Assembly: GCA_900541965.1 (NCBI GenBank)
Contig: UQLN01000020.1
Span: 7,892 to 71,891 of the forward strand
Length of the DNA stretch: 64,000 nucleotides
Direction of reading: 5' to 3'
DNA from: an uncultured Parabacteroides sp.
GTDB taxonomy: Bacteria > Bacteroidota > Bacteroidia > Bacteroidales > Tannerellaceae
Shown: positions 10,101 to 18,844 of the stretch, piece by piece
Layout of the letters: each line of letters opens with the position of its first letter
Position numbering within the stretch: position 1 is the first letter of the stretch
Program-made: the position numbers and the translations under genes
Notes under the pieces: generated by a model
Told to the model about the DNA's origin: nothing
Databases searched by the model: none
Seen by the model: only the letters and a program-made list of their open reading frames with translations

Positions 10101-10559
10101 TTATTGGACGGCTACTTGTGCTTTTGAATCGAAGACCAGGTCTACTTCATTGTTTTCCTGCTTCAGTTCAAACCGGTAGAAAGTGCCGGAGGGTCTTTCT
10201 ATCAGGGTAATGTCTTCTATTGTATATTGATTGTATGCAGAGCTTGCCAATGCTTCCATAATGGCTACAGGTACGTCATCGCTTTTGATATTCCAGTGCG
10301 TGGATACCCATTGGTTGCCGGTATCGAATCGGATTTCTTTGTGGATGTTTTTTTCCTGAATATCCACTTCCGTACCGTTTTGCTCTTTCTCTATTTTCAG
10401 TACGGTTGCTACCGGATATTTTTTGGAAAGGAAATCCCGGACAGGTGTAGGGAGTGTTTCGAGCTGCGTCGATTGTTTTTGCTTGTTGCCGCTGTTGCAT
10501 GCCGAGAATGAAATAAGGCTGCATAAGCAGAAAAACAAGACGGATAGTTTAGTTTTCAT
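10101..10559 (-). CDS. PepSY-like (DUF2874-type) periplasmic lipoprotein
   Basis: A 152-residue protein with a signal peptide ending in the lipobox SFSAC (Cys21). The mature part has two similar alpha/beta halves of PepSY-like character (TLPTPVRDFLSKKYPVATVL with KEIRFDTGNQWVSTHW, then VAIMEALASSAYNQYTIEDI with FYRFELKQENNEVDLVFD). This resembles the small putative beta-lactamase-inhibitor-like PepSY family common in Bacteroidales. It converges on the hybrid regulator gene with only 10 bp between the stops and shows no operon partner. Substrate and role are unknown; family assignment is from pattern only. Confidence 0.8.
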   Translation of the reverse strand: MKTKLSVLFFCLCSLISFSACNSGNKQKQSTQLETLPTPVRDFLSKKYPVATVLKIEKEQNGTEVDIQEKNIHKEIRFDTGNQWVSTHWNIKSDDVPVAIMEALASSAYNQYTIEDITLIERPSGTFYRFELKQENNEVDLVFDSKAQVAVQ

Positions 10560-10667
10560 AAGACGTTATTATAAATGTTATTGTATAAATTATTCAATGA
10601 TACTTAAGAACAATCGCATCCTCCGGTTTGTTGAAATAGTGAACAAATTAATAAAACACAAATAATT

Positions 10668-10859
10668 ATGGCTGGAATAATGAAATCATTATGGGACGAA
10701 AGTTCCGATCTGGAAGACGAAACACTGTCCACACGCTCCGTATTGTCGGATGATTACACATCTAATGACATCGAGAAAGAAAAAGATATTATATCCGAAG
10801 AAGAAGAAAATGAGGATATAATTGATGATTCTTTGAAGATTTCGAAAGAAGGGAAGTAA
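10668..10859 (+). CDS. Small acidic protein of unknown function
   Basis: A 63-residue reading frame with a good ATG in an AT-rich leader (aaataattATG). The product is highly acidic in its C-terminal half (EKEKDIISEEEENEDIIDDS) and has no signal peptide or membrane helix. It stands alone between the divergent PepSY-like lipoprotein gene and the purH promoter. I do not recognise a family. It could be a true small protein or a chance frame; the acidic, low-complexity composition and lack of other genes in this 450-bp gap make a real gene somewhat more likely than not. Confidence 0.5.
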   Translation: MAGIMKSLWDESSDLEDETLSTRSVLSDDYTSNDIEKEKDIISEEEENEDIIDDSLKISKEGK

Positions 10860-10972
10860 GATATTCTCCTGATTACTTTTTTGTTGGGTTTATTTTATTA
10901 TTAGATGCATTCTTTAAGAAGAGGGCCCGGAAATTATTTTCATACCTTATATACATATTGAAAATAAATCCC

Positions 10973-10980
10973 TACTTTTG
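10973..10980 (+). promoter_or_regulatory. Promoter -7 element for purH
   Basis: TACTTTTG fits TAnnTTTG and lies 32 bp upstream of the purH start. Confidence 0.55.
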
Positions 10981-11012
10981 TGCTCTAAAACATTAAAATA
11001 AACCCAACAAAG

Positions 11013-12536
11013 ATGGCTGTAACGAAACGTATTAAACGTGCATTGGTATCTGTATACCATAAAGATGGATTAGATGAAATTTTGAGAAAGCTCCACGGTG
11101 AAGGTGTTAGTTTTGTGTCAACGGGTGGTACTCAGAAGTTTATAGAGGAATTGGGTATTCCTTGTGATGCAGTAGAAGATTTGACAGGTTATCCCTCAAT
11201 CCTGGGAGGACGCGTGAAAACGCTTCATCCGAAAGTTTTTGGTGGCATTCTGGCACGCCGTGAAAATGAAGGCGACCTTGCCCAGCTTGCCGAATATGAA
11301 ATTCCTGAAATTGATTTGGTGATTGTCGATTTGTATCCGTTTGAAGAAACAGTAGCTTCAGGTGCGGAAGCACAGGCAATTATCGAGAAAATAGATATAG
11401 GCGGTATCTCTCTTATCCGTGCCGCTGCAAAGAACTTTAAAGATGTGGTAATTGTGGCTTCCAAAGCTCAGTATCAACCGTTGATGCAGTTATTGGAAGA
11501 AAAAGGTGCTGAAACCTCGATAGATGATCGCAGATGGTTTGCAAAAGAAGCATTTGCTGTATCTTCCGGTTATGACAGTGCTATATTCAATTATTTTGAC
11601 AATCGTGAAGGTTCTTATTTCCGTGCAGGTGTAGATACTCCGATGCATTTGCGTTATGGTGAAAATCCTCATCAGGCAGCTAAGTTTTACGGTAAGTTTA
11701 CCGATATGTTCGATCAGTTGCATGGTAAGGAAATTTCTTATAACAACTTGCTCGATATCGATGCCGCTGTGAATCTGATTAGTGAATTCGATGAATTGAC
11801 TTTTGCAATCCTGAAACATAACAATGCTTGTGGCATCGCTTCACGTGCTAATGTGGTAGATGCCTGGAAAGATGCTTTGGCTGGTGATCCTGTTTCTGCA
11901 TTCGGCGGTATCCTGATTACTAATACAACAATCAATAAGGAAGTTGCCGAAGAAATTAACAAGATTTTCTTTGAAGTAATCATAGCTCCGGCTTATGATG
12001 CTGATGCATTGGAAGTATTGAAACAGAAAAAGAACCGTATTATCCTGGTTCGTAAAGACTGCAAGACTTGTCCGATCCAGTTCCGTTCATTGTTGAACGG
12101 TGTGCTGATGCAGGAAAAAGATCTTAGTATTCAAACTGCAACGGATTTGGAACCGATGACAGAAAAGCAACCGGCTCCCCAGGAAGTGGAAGACCTGTTG
12201 TTTGCAAACAAGATTGTAAAACACAGCAAGTCCAACGCTATTACACTGGTAAAGAACAAACAGCTTTGTGCAAGTGGTATCGGACAGACTTCACGTGTAG
12301 ATGCATTAAAACAAGCGATAGAAAAGGCAAAATCATTTAATTTTGATTTGAACGGCGCCGTTATGGCTTCAGATGCATTCTTCCCATTTGGCGACTGTGT
12401 GGAAATTGCAGATAATGCAGGTATTACCGCTGTAATTCAGCCGGGAGGTTCTATTAATGACAAGCTGTCTGTTGAGTATTGCAACGAGCATGGCTTGTCT
12501 ATGGTTAAAACGGGTATCCGTCACTTTAAACATTAA
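11013..12536 (+). CDS. purH: Bifunctional AICAR formyltransferase / IMP cyclohydrolase
   Basis: A 507-residue cytoplasmic enzyme for the last two steps of purine synthesis: formylation of AICAR with 10-formyl-THF, then ring closure to IMP. The N-terminal MGS-like cyclohydrolase domain (about 1-190) shows ALVSVYHKDGLDEI, STGGT and GGRVKTLHPKVFGGIL. The transformylase domain shows LRYGENPHQAA and the catalytic KHNNACG motif, and near the C-terminus SDAFFPFGDCVEIA and AVIQPGGSIND. Length matches the family. It stands upstream of the mre cluster on the same strand with an 86-bp gap, so partial co-transcription is possible. Confidence 0.98.
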   Translation: MAVTKRIKRALVSVYHKDGLDEILRKLHGEGVSFVSTGGTQKFIEELGIPCDAVEDLTGYPSILGGRVKTLHPKVFGGILARRENEGDLAQLAEYEIPEIDLVIVDLYPFEETVASGAEAQAIIEKIDIGGISLIRAAAKNFKDVVIVASKAQYQPLMQLLEEKGAETSIDDRRWFAKEAFAVSSGYDSAIFNYFDNREGSYFRAGVDTPMHLRYGENPHQAAKFYGKFTDMFDQLHGKEISYNNLLDIDAAVNLISEFDELTFAILKHNNACGIASRANVVDAWKDALAGDPVSAFGGILITNTTINKEVAEEINKIFFEVIIAPAYDADALEVLKQKKNRIILVRKDCKTCPIQFRSLLNGVLMQEKDLSIQTATDLEPMTEKQPAPQEVEDLLFANKIVKHSKSNAITLVKNKQLCASGIGQTSRVDALKQAIEKAKSFNFDLNGAVMASDAFFPFGDCVEIADNAGITAVIQPGGSINDKLSVEYCNEHGLSMVKTGIRHFKH

Positions 12537-12622
12537 TTGTATTCGATACGTCGATATGCCTGGATACCATTGAGGTACTTTATTGGGATATTGGCGTATT
12601 GATGAATAGACACTTTATTAAA

Positions 12623-13642
12623 ATGGGATTATTTTCTTTTACACAAGAATTGGCAATGGACCTGGGTACAGCCAATACCATTATCACATGTAATGATAAG
12701 ATGGTGGTGGATGAACCTTCCGTTATCGCATTGGATGCTCGCTCCGAGAAGGTGCTGGCTGTTGGACGGCAGGCTCGCGAAATGTACGAAAAGACCAATC
12801 CGAATATACGTACGATACGTCCGCTTCGTGAAGGTGTTATTGCCGATTTCTATGCGGCAGAACAGATGATGCGCGGACTGATAAAGATGGCGAGTACGCA
12901 TAAACGTTGGTTTGCTCCATCTCTCCGTATGGTTATCGGTATTCCGTCTGGTAGTACGGAAGTTGAAATCCGTGCCGTACGTGATTCAGCCGAACATGCC
13001 GGTGGACGTGAGATATACATGGTTTTTGAGCCAATGGCTGCTGCTATCGGTGTAGGTATGGACGTACTGGCTCCGGAAGGTAATATGATTGTGGATATAG
13101 GTGGGGGTACAACGGAAATCGCCGTTATCTCTTTGGGGGGAATTGTTTCCAACAAGTCCATCAAAATGGCAGGAGATGATTTGACGAACGATATTGTAGA
13201 GTATATGCGTCGTCAGCATAATATCCGAATCAGTGAGCGTATGGCCGAGCGTATTAAAATTAATGTGGGTTCCGCATTAAGTATCCTGGACGATGCACCG
13301 GATGATTTTGAAGTTTGCGGACCAAACCAGATGACTGCTCTTCCGATGAAGGCTCCTGTATCTTATCAGGAAATTGCTCATTGTCTGGATAAGTCGATTT
13401 CTAAAATTGAAGCTGCTGTTTTAAGTGCATTGGAACAGACACCTCCTGAATTGTATGCCGATATTGTAAAGAACGGCGTTTATCTGGCAGGTGGCGGAGC
13501 TTTGTTACGTGGTATCGACAAGCGTCTGAAAGATAAAATGGGGATAGAATTTCATGTTGCCGAAGACCCGTTGCACGCTGTTGCAAGAGGTACGGGGATT
13601 GCATTGAAGAATATAGATAAGTTTAATTTCCTTATACGATAA
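12623..13642 (+). CDS. mreB: Rod-shape-determining actin homologue MreB
   Basis: A 339-residue bacterial actin that forms membrane-bound filaments guiding lateral wall synthesis. It begins MGLFSFTQELAMDLGTANT, with the amphipathic N-terminus and phosphate-1 loop typical of MreB. An in-frame TTG at 12599 and an ATG at 12602 would add a few residues that MreB proteins normally lack, so 12623 is preferred. Later motifs include the nucleotide-binding segments NMIVDIGGGTTEIAVISLGG and VYLAGGGALLRGID. It heads the mreB-mreC-mreD-PBP2-rodA cluster. Confidence 0.97.
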   Translation: MGLFSFTQELAMDLGTANTIITCNDKMVVDEPSVIALDARSEKVLAVGRQAREMYEKTNPNIRTIRPLREGVIADFYAAEQMMRGLIKMASTHKRWFAPSLRMVIGIPSGSTEVEIRAVRDSAEHAGGREIYMVFEPMAAAIGVGMDVLAPEGNMIVDIGGGTTEIAVISLGGIVSNKSIKMAGDDLTNDIVEYMRRQHNIRISERMAERIKINVGSALSILDDAPDDFEVCGPNQMTALPMKAPVSYQEIAHCLDKSISKIEAAVLSALEQTPPELYADIVKNGVYLAGGGALLRGIDKRLKDKMGIEFHVAEDPLHAVARGTGIALKNIDKFNFLIR

Positions 13643-13725
13643 TTGTAATTGGGGATTGATAGTTGAGACAGGAGGAGTATGTCCTTTGTTTTTCAATTCT
13701 CAATTCTCAATTTTTTAATTGAATT

Positions 13726-14580
13726 ATGCGGAAGCTCTTAGATTTCCTGGTCAGAAAGAGACATTGGTTCCTGTTTTTTTTGCTGGAGGTGATTTCGTTG
13801 GTATTAGTCTACAGGAATAATGCTTACCAGCGAAATGTCATGTTTAGTTCGGCGAATGTTGTAACAGGATATATATCATCTGCGGCCGGTTATGTGAAAT
13901 CTTATCTTCATCTTCGGGATATAAATAAAGAACTGCTTGAACGCAACGGCCAGTTGGAAATGGAACTTCTCGGGTTGCAAGACCAATTGGAGATGATGAG
14001 GGCGGATACTGTGAACTTTACCGGGTTTGCACCTGATTCTACCGAAGCTTTTCCGTATAGTTTTATTCTGGCTGATGTGGTAAATAACAGTGTTACGCAT
14101 TTAGCTAATTATATTACTGTAAATAAAGGGCGCAAAGACGGTGTCGAGCCGGATATGGGAGTCGTGTCGGAGCGTGGTGTGATTGGTATAGTTTCTACGG
14201 TTTCCGATCATTATGCAGTGGTACTTTCTTTGTTGAATCCTAAATTTCGTTTGAGTTGTAAGGTATTAGGCAGTAGTTATTTCGGCTCTTTAAACTGGGA
14301 CGGACGGAATCCCCGGTATGCCAATCTGGAAGAATTACCGAGACATGTGGAATTTAAAAAAGGGGATACGATAGTGACAAGTGGCTATTCAGCCGTTTTT
14401 CCGGCAGGTATTGTAGTGGGTAATGTTGCTGATTTCCAAAAACAGCATGATGATAATTTTTATACGTTGAAAGTTGAACTGGCAGCGGATTTTCATGCAT
14501 TGAATAATGTCCGTATTATAAAGAATTATCATCAGACGGAGCAGTTAAAAACAGAGCAGGAGGCAAGAAGAAATGATTAA
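13726..14580 (+). CDS. mreC: Rod-shape-determining protein MreC
   Basis: A 284-residue bitopic membrane protein that links MreB filaments with periplasmic wall synthases. There is a single membrane helix near residues 14-30 (HWFLFFLLEVISLVLVY), a coiled-coil stretch (about 62-88, DINKELLERNGQLEMELLGL), and a two-barrel periplasmic domain with NYITVNKGRKDGVEPDMGVV and VTSGYSAVFPAGIVVGNV, both typical of MreC. The start follows mreB by 83 bp and the stop overlaps the mreD start by 8 bp, which implies translational coupling. Confidence 0.95.
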   Translation: MRKLLDFLVRKRHWFLFFLLEVISLVLVYRNNAYQRNVMFSSANVVTGYISSAAGYVKSYLHLRDINKELLERNGQLEMELLGLQDQLEMMRADTVNFTGFAPDSTEAFPYSFILADVVNNSVTHLANYITVNKGRKDGVEPDMGVVSERGVIGIVSTVSDHYAVVLSLLNPKFRLSCKVLGSSYFGSLNWDGRNPRYANLEELPRHVEFKKGDTIVTSGYSAVFPAGIVVGNVADFQKQHDDNFYTLKVELAADFHALNNVRIIKNYHQTEQLKTEQEARRND

Positions 14581-15091
14581 CAATATATTAAGAGGAGCTT
14601 TCTATTTTGTGGTGTTAGTGGCAGTACAAGTGCTGTTCCTGAATAATATTTATTTTCTTCGTATAGCAACTCCGTTTCTGTATCTCTATTTTATATTGAA
14701 GCTTCCTGTTGGTACTTCACAAAGTAATGTGGTATTTTTTTCGTTTTTGATAGGACTGGTAATAGATATATTTTCCAACACTCCGGGTATGCATGCTGCT
14801 GCTTGTACATTGGCTGGTTTTATCCGGGAGCCTCTTATTCATTTTTATATGGGAAAAGACTTGCCGGAAGGTATTTTCCCTTCCTACAAGACTTTTGGTT
14901 ATGGTGGTTTTTTCAGGTATGTGCTTTCATTCGTGGTTATTCATCACGCGGCATTATTCCTGGTAGAATCGCTTACTTTATTTGACCCGTTGTTTCTGGC
15001 GATTCGTATTATTGCCAGTGTATTGACAACGACTTTGCTGATATGTATAGTTGAATCATTCAATGTGAACACTGTAAAGAGTGGAGATTAA
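14573..15091 (+). CDS. mreD: Rod-shape-determining protein MreD
   Basis: A 172-residue hydrophobic protein with about five predicted membrane helices. The family pattern is visible in GLVIDIFSNTPGMHAAACTLAGFIRE, a region typical of MreD. The start overlaps mreC by 8 bp and the end overlaps the PBP2 gene by 11 bp, so the genes are tightly coupled. It works with MreC in the elongasome. Sequence conservation in this family is low, so gene order is an important part of the call. Confidence 0.92.
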   Translation: MINNILRGAFYFVVLVAVQVLFLNNIYFLRIATPFLYLYFILKLPVGTSQSNVVFFSFLIGLVIDIFSNTPGMHAAACTLAGFIREPLIHFYMGKDLPEGIFPSYKTFGYGGFFRYVLSFVVIHHAALFLVESLTLFDPLFLAIRIIASVLTTTLLICIVESFNVNTVKSGD

Positions 15092-16955
15092 TTCGAAGTA
15101 TACCCTTGAGAACAGGCGCTATGTGATTGGTGGTGCTGTTATTTTACTCATTCTTATCTTTATTGTCCGTTTGTTTTTCCTGCAGATTGTAGACAACGAC
15201 TATAAAGCATGGGCTGATAGTAATGCGTTCCTGAAAAAGACATTATATCCTTCCCGTGGTATGATATATGACCGCAACGGCAAACTGCTGGTGTATAATC
15301 AGCCAACTTATGATATCATGCTTATCATGCGCGAGATACAGCCGTTTGATACGCTGGATTTCTGCAATATTGTAGGCATAACACGCGACCAGTTCGTTAA
15401 ACGTATAGCTGATATAAAGAACCGCCGGTTGAATCCCGGTTATTCTTCTTATGTTCCTCAAGTTTTTATGAATCACCTTTCAGCGCAGGAATATGGAGTG
15501 TTGCAGGAAAAACTTTATAAATTCCCTGGCTTTTATATTCAGAACCGTACAAACCGTGAGTACGGATATCATAATGCAGCCCATTTGCTGGGTAATATTG
15601 GCGAGGTGAACCGCAGAGATATTGAAAGAGACGCTTACTATGTGCAGGGTGATAATTCCGGACGTGCCGGTGTTGAGTTGTCTTATGAAAAAGTCTTGCG
15701 TGGAACGAAAGGCGTAGAGATATTGCTGCGTGATGCACATGGACGAATCAAAGGGCGTTATGAAGAAGGAAAGCATGACATAGCTCCTGTCTCCGGAAAG
15801 AATCTGACCTTATCGATTGATGTGGAGTTACAGGCTTTAGGAGAGAAGTTGATGCAGAATAAATTAGGCAGTATTGTTATGATTGAACCGGAAACAGGTG
15901 AAGTACTTTGCCTGGTTTCTTCTCCGACATATGACCCGAGTTTATTAGTAGGACGCCAACGAGGCAAAAATCATAAGATATTGGAAAAAGATCCGCGAAC
16001 TCCGTTGATTGACCGTTCTTTGACTGGATTTTATCCTCCCGGTTCCACCTTCAAGCCTACACAGGCATTGATATTTTTGCAGGAAGGTGTAATAACCCCA
16101 CAAACAGCCTATACATGTGCCCATGGTTATACTTTCCGGGGCGGAAAGCCTGCATGTCACGGGCATTATTCTCCTTTGGAACTGGACTTTGCTATAGCCA
16201 CTTCCTGTAACTCTTATTTTTGCTGGGGATTACATGATATGTTAGATAGCCGGCGCCGTTATCCTACCGTGCAGCAAGCTTTTGATATATGGAAAAATCA
16301 TTTGGTATCCATGGGGTACGGATATAAGCTGGGGATAGACTTACCTGGTGAGAAACGGGGGTTTATTCCTAACAGCCAGTATTATGACAAGGCATATCGC
16401 GGGCGGTGGAATTCCAGTACAATTATATCGGTGGCTATTGGGCAGGGGGAAATATCTGCTACCCCGTTGCAAATCTGTAATCTGGCAGCAACGATAGCTA
16501 ACCGGGGATATTTTATCACTCCACATGTAGTGAAAGAAGTGCAGGATACCCCTTTGGATTCACTTTATAAGGAAAAACGTTATCCTACAGTAGATTCAAA
16601 ATATTATGATATTGTAGCGCATGGGATGCGGAGTGCGGTGCTTGGAGGAACTTGCCGGAAAGCCGCGATTCCAGGTATAGAAGTTTGTGGTAAAACCGGT
16701 ACGGCTGAAAACCCGCATGGAAAAGATCATTCGGCGTTTATTGGTTTTGCTCCTTACGATAAGCCAAAGGTTGCCATTTGTGTATATGTCCAAAATGGAG
16801 GATTCGGTGCAACGTTCGGGGTACCTATCGGTCGTTTGATGATGCAAAAATACCTGAATGTGGAATTTACAGAGGCGGATAAAGCATTGGAAGAGGAACT
16901 TTCGAATACAGTGATAGAACAAAGCATATTAAATTTACATAGTCGTGAGTTATAA
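15081..16955 (+). CDS. mrdA: Penicillin-binding protein 2, elongation transpeptidase
   Basis: A 624-residue class B penicillin-binding protein that cross-links peptidoglycan during cell elongation. It uses a GTG start at 15081 that overlaps mreD by 11 bp. One N-terminal membrane helix (about 12-32) is followed by the dimerisation domain (FPSRGMIYDRNGKLLVYNQ-like region) and the transpeptidase domain: the active-site STFK tetrad with Ser322 (FYPPGSTFKP), the SCN motif (ATSCNSYFCW) and KTGTAENPHG. All three catalytic motifs are intact. It overlaps rodA, its partner glycosyltransferase, by 11 bp. Confidence 0.97.
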   Translation: MEINSKYTLENRRYVIGGAVILLILIFIVRLFFLQIVDNDYKAWADSNAFLKKTLYPSRGMIYDRNGKLLVYNQPTYDIMLIMREIQPFDTLDFCNIVGITRDQFVKRIADIKNRRLNPGYSSYVPQVFMNHLSAQEYGVLQEKLYKFPGFYIQNRTNREYGYHNAAHLLGNIGEVNRRDIERDAYYVQGDNSGRAGVELSYEKVLRGTKGVEILLRDAHGRIKGRYEEGKHDIAPVSGKNLTLSIDVELQALGEKLMQNKLGSIVMIEPETGEVLCLVSSPTYDPSLLVGRQRGKNHKILEKDPRTPLIDRSLTGFYPPGSTFKPTQALIFLQEGVITPQTAYTCAHGYTFRGGKPACHGHYSPLELDFAIATSCNSYFCWGLHDMLDSRRRYPTVQQAFDIWKNHLVSMGYGYKLGIDLPGEKRGFIPNSQYYDKAYRGRWNSSTIISVAIGQGEISATPLQICNLAATIANRGYFITPHVVKEVQDTPLDSLYKEKRYPTVDSKYYDIVAHGMRSAVLGGTCRKAAIPGIEVCGKTGTAENPHGKDHSAFIGFAPYDKPKVAICVYVQNGGFGATFGVPIGRLMMQKYLNVEFTEADKALEEELSNTVIEQSILNLHSREL

Positions 16956-18393
16956 AAGAAAAACTGAAATATGGAAAACTGTGGATTGGTTAACCATTAT
17001 GCTGTATGTCATATTGGTAATAGCCGGATGGTTCAGTATTTGCGGCGCTAGTTACGAATACGACAGTGTAAGTTTTTTTGATGTTTCAGGACGTCCCGGA
17101 TCCCAGTTAATGTGGATGGGGTTGTCTGTCTTTTTGATTTTTGTGATTTTAATGCTTGAGAGCGACTTTTTTGATGTTTTTGCCAACCTTATTTATATCG
17201 CGGTTATTTTGTTGTTGATTGCTACTATTTTCCTGGCTCCGGATATAAAGGGATCACGCTCTTGGTTAGTTTTGGGACCTGTTCGCCTTCAACCGGCAGA
17301 ATTTGCAAAGTTTGCCACAGCATTGGTTGTGGCGAAGTTGATGAATTCGTATGGCTTTAAACTTACTGTGCCTAAAAATTTCATGCTTACTCTGTTGCTG
17401 ATATTTTTGCCGATGGTCTGTATTTTATTGCAGAAGGAGACGGGGTCTGCATTGGTCTATCTGGCTTTTTTCCTGATGTTGTATAGGGAAGGGATGTCAG
17501 GTTATATTCTTTTATCCGGAGTTTGTGCAGTAGTATTCTTTGTGACGAGCATGAAATTTTCAGAGGTCGTAGTCGGGGTTACTGCAATGGGGGAACTAAT
17601 AGTTTCTTCTTTGATTCTGTTTATTATTATGGTATTGATACAAATAGAGAAGAAGGATTTTCGTGCGATATTATATATATTGACAGGGACGGTCCTTGCT
17701 TTTTTAGGTGGGACTATAGCCTCCTTTTTTATGCCTGTTGATTTTTCCTGGATAACCATCGGGCTTGTACTTTTGGCTTCATTATACTTGATTTATTTGT
17801 CTATCCATAATTGGGTATGGCATTATGTGATAATTGCTGTATTTGCTTTGGGATCTCTGGGCTTTATGTTTTCTGTGGATTATGTATTCAATAATATTCT
17901 GGAACCGCATCAACAGATCCGTATAAAAGTGTCATTAGGACTGGAAGATGATCCGAGTGGCGCTGGTTATAATGTGAATCAATCTAAGATAGCAATTGGT
18001 TCTGGCGGTTTTACCGGAAAAGGCTTTATGAATGGAACCCAGACTAAATTAAAATATGTACCGGAGCAAGACACTGACTTTATATTTTGTACAGTGGGTG
18101 AGGAGCAAGGGTTTGTTGGTTCTTCTGCTGTTCTTATTTTATTTGCAATCCTGATACTTCGTTTGATTTATCTGTCGGAGAGGCAAACTTCGACGTTCAA
18201 CCGTGTATATGGGTACAGTGTTGCCTCTATTTTCTTTTTCCATTTGGCTATTAATATCGGGATGGTGATAGGGCTTACTCCGGTAATAGGTATTCCGTTG
18301 CCATTTTTCAGTTATGGCGGTTCCTCGCTTTGGGGATTTACGATCCTGTTGTTTATTTTTCTCCGGTTGGATGCTTCACGTCGTGAGCGTTAG
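16945..18393 (+). CDS. rodA: Rod-shape peptidoglycan polymerase RodA
   Basis: A 482-residue SEDS-family integral membrane glycosyltransferase that polymerises lipid II together with PBP2. It uses a GTG start overlapping the PBP2 gene. Many membrane helices are visible; family signatures include GSRSWLVLGPVRLQPAEFAK near residues 108-127, the loop with EQDTDFIFCTVGEEQGFVG, and the C-terminal TPVIGIPLPFFSYGGSSLWG. It is somewhat longer than many RodA proteins because of an extra helical region (about 205-300). Its last 41 bp overlap the convergent gldH gene, so no terminator separates the two units. Confidence 0.97.
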   Translation: MSYKRKTEIWKTVDWLTIMLYVILVIAGWFSICGASYEYDSVSFFDVSGRPGSQLMWMGLSVFLIFVILMLESDFFDVFANLIYIAVILLLIATIFLAPDIKGSRSWLVLGPVRLQPAEFAKFATALVVAKLMNSYGFKLTVPKNFMLTLLLIFLPMVCILLQKETGSALVYLAFFLMLYREGMSGYILLSGVCAVVFFVTSMKFSEVVVGVTAMGELIVSSLILFIIMVLIQIEKKDFRAILYILTGTVLAFLGGTIASFFMPVDFSWITIGLVLLASLYLIYLSIHNWVWHYVIIAVFALGSLGFMFSVDYVFNNILEPHQQIRIKVSLGLEDDPSGAGYNVNQSKIAIGSGGFTGKGFMNGTQTKLKYVPEQDTDFIFCTVGEEQGFVGSSAVLILFAILILRLIYLSERQTSTFNRVYGYSVASIFFFHLAINIGMVIGLTPVIGIPLPFFSYGGSSLWGFTILLFIFLRLDASRRER

Positions 18394-18844
18394 CTTTTTC
18401 TACTCTGAATCCGATTTCCTGTATTCCTTTTATAGTCTTTTCGCGCATAGCCTGCCGAAAGCTGAAGGTGTATTGACCCGGATAAGGGAACAGGTAGTTT
18501 GTGCGTATAGGGAAACCTGATTGGAATAAAGAAATACCATGTCCTCGCCATTTACCTGCTTCATTGGCAAGAATGCATTCTATCGTGTCGCGTTTTAAAG
18601 GTCCGATGGGTAATTCCTCGTTACAGAATAACCATAGGTTTTTATAAGGGTATAGATTGTTATTGCGTATTTGCAACGTCAAGTTGTAGGGAGTTGAGGT
18701 ATCCTCAACCCGGAAGGTAAAATAATAAACCTTATCATCCTCCCACGAAGTTTTGTCTATGATCTGATATTGATCATACAGGGCTTTGTTTTCGCAGGAG
18801 GATAATAAGATTGCAATAGATATGACAAGAAATCTCTTAAGCAT
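18353..18844 (-). CDS. gldH: GldH-family lipoprotein
   Basis: A 163-residue lipoprotein (lipobox LLSSC, Cys17) with the GldH pattern: YDQYQIIDKTSWEDDKVYYF, LTLQIRNNNLYPYKNLWLF, GHGISLFQSGFPIRTNYLFP and FSFRQAMREKTIKGIQEIGF. GldH was defined in gliding Flavobacterium but is present in many non-gliding Bacteroidetes, where its role is unclear. Its start overlaps the stop of the upstream PSP1 gene (TAATG), so the two are one operon. The 3' end runs 41 bp into the convergent rodA coding region. Confidence 0.88.
   Translation of the reverse strand: MLKRFLVISIAILLSSCENKALYDQYQIIDKTSWEDDKVYYFTFRVEDTSTPYNLTLQIRNNNLYPYKNLWLFCNEELPIGPLKRDTIECILANEAGKWRGHGISLFQSGFPIRTNYLFPYPGQYTFSFRQAMREKTIKGIQEIGFRVEKANAHDVKHPTGEK

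Noticed and set aside
13680..13720. TTCTCAA repeats before mreC
   Set aside because: Short AT-rich spacer repeats of a kind common between Bacteroidales genes; no consistent period near 22-23 bp.
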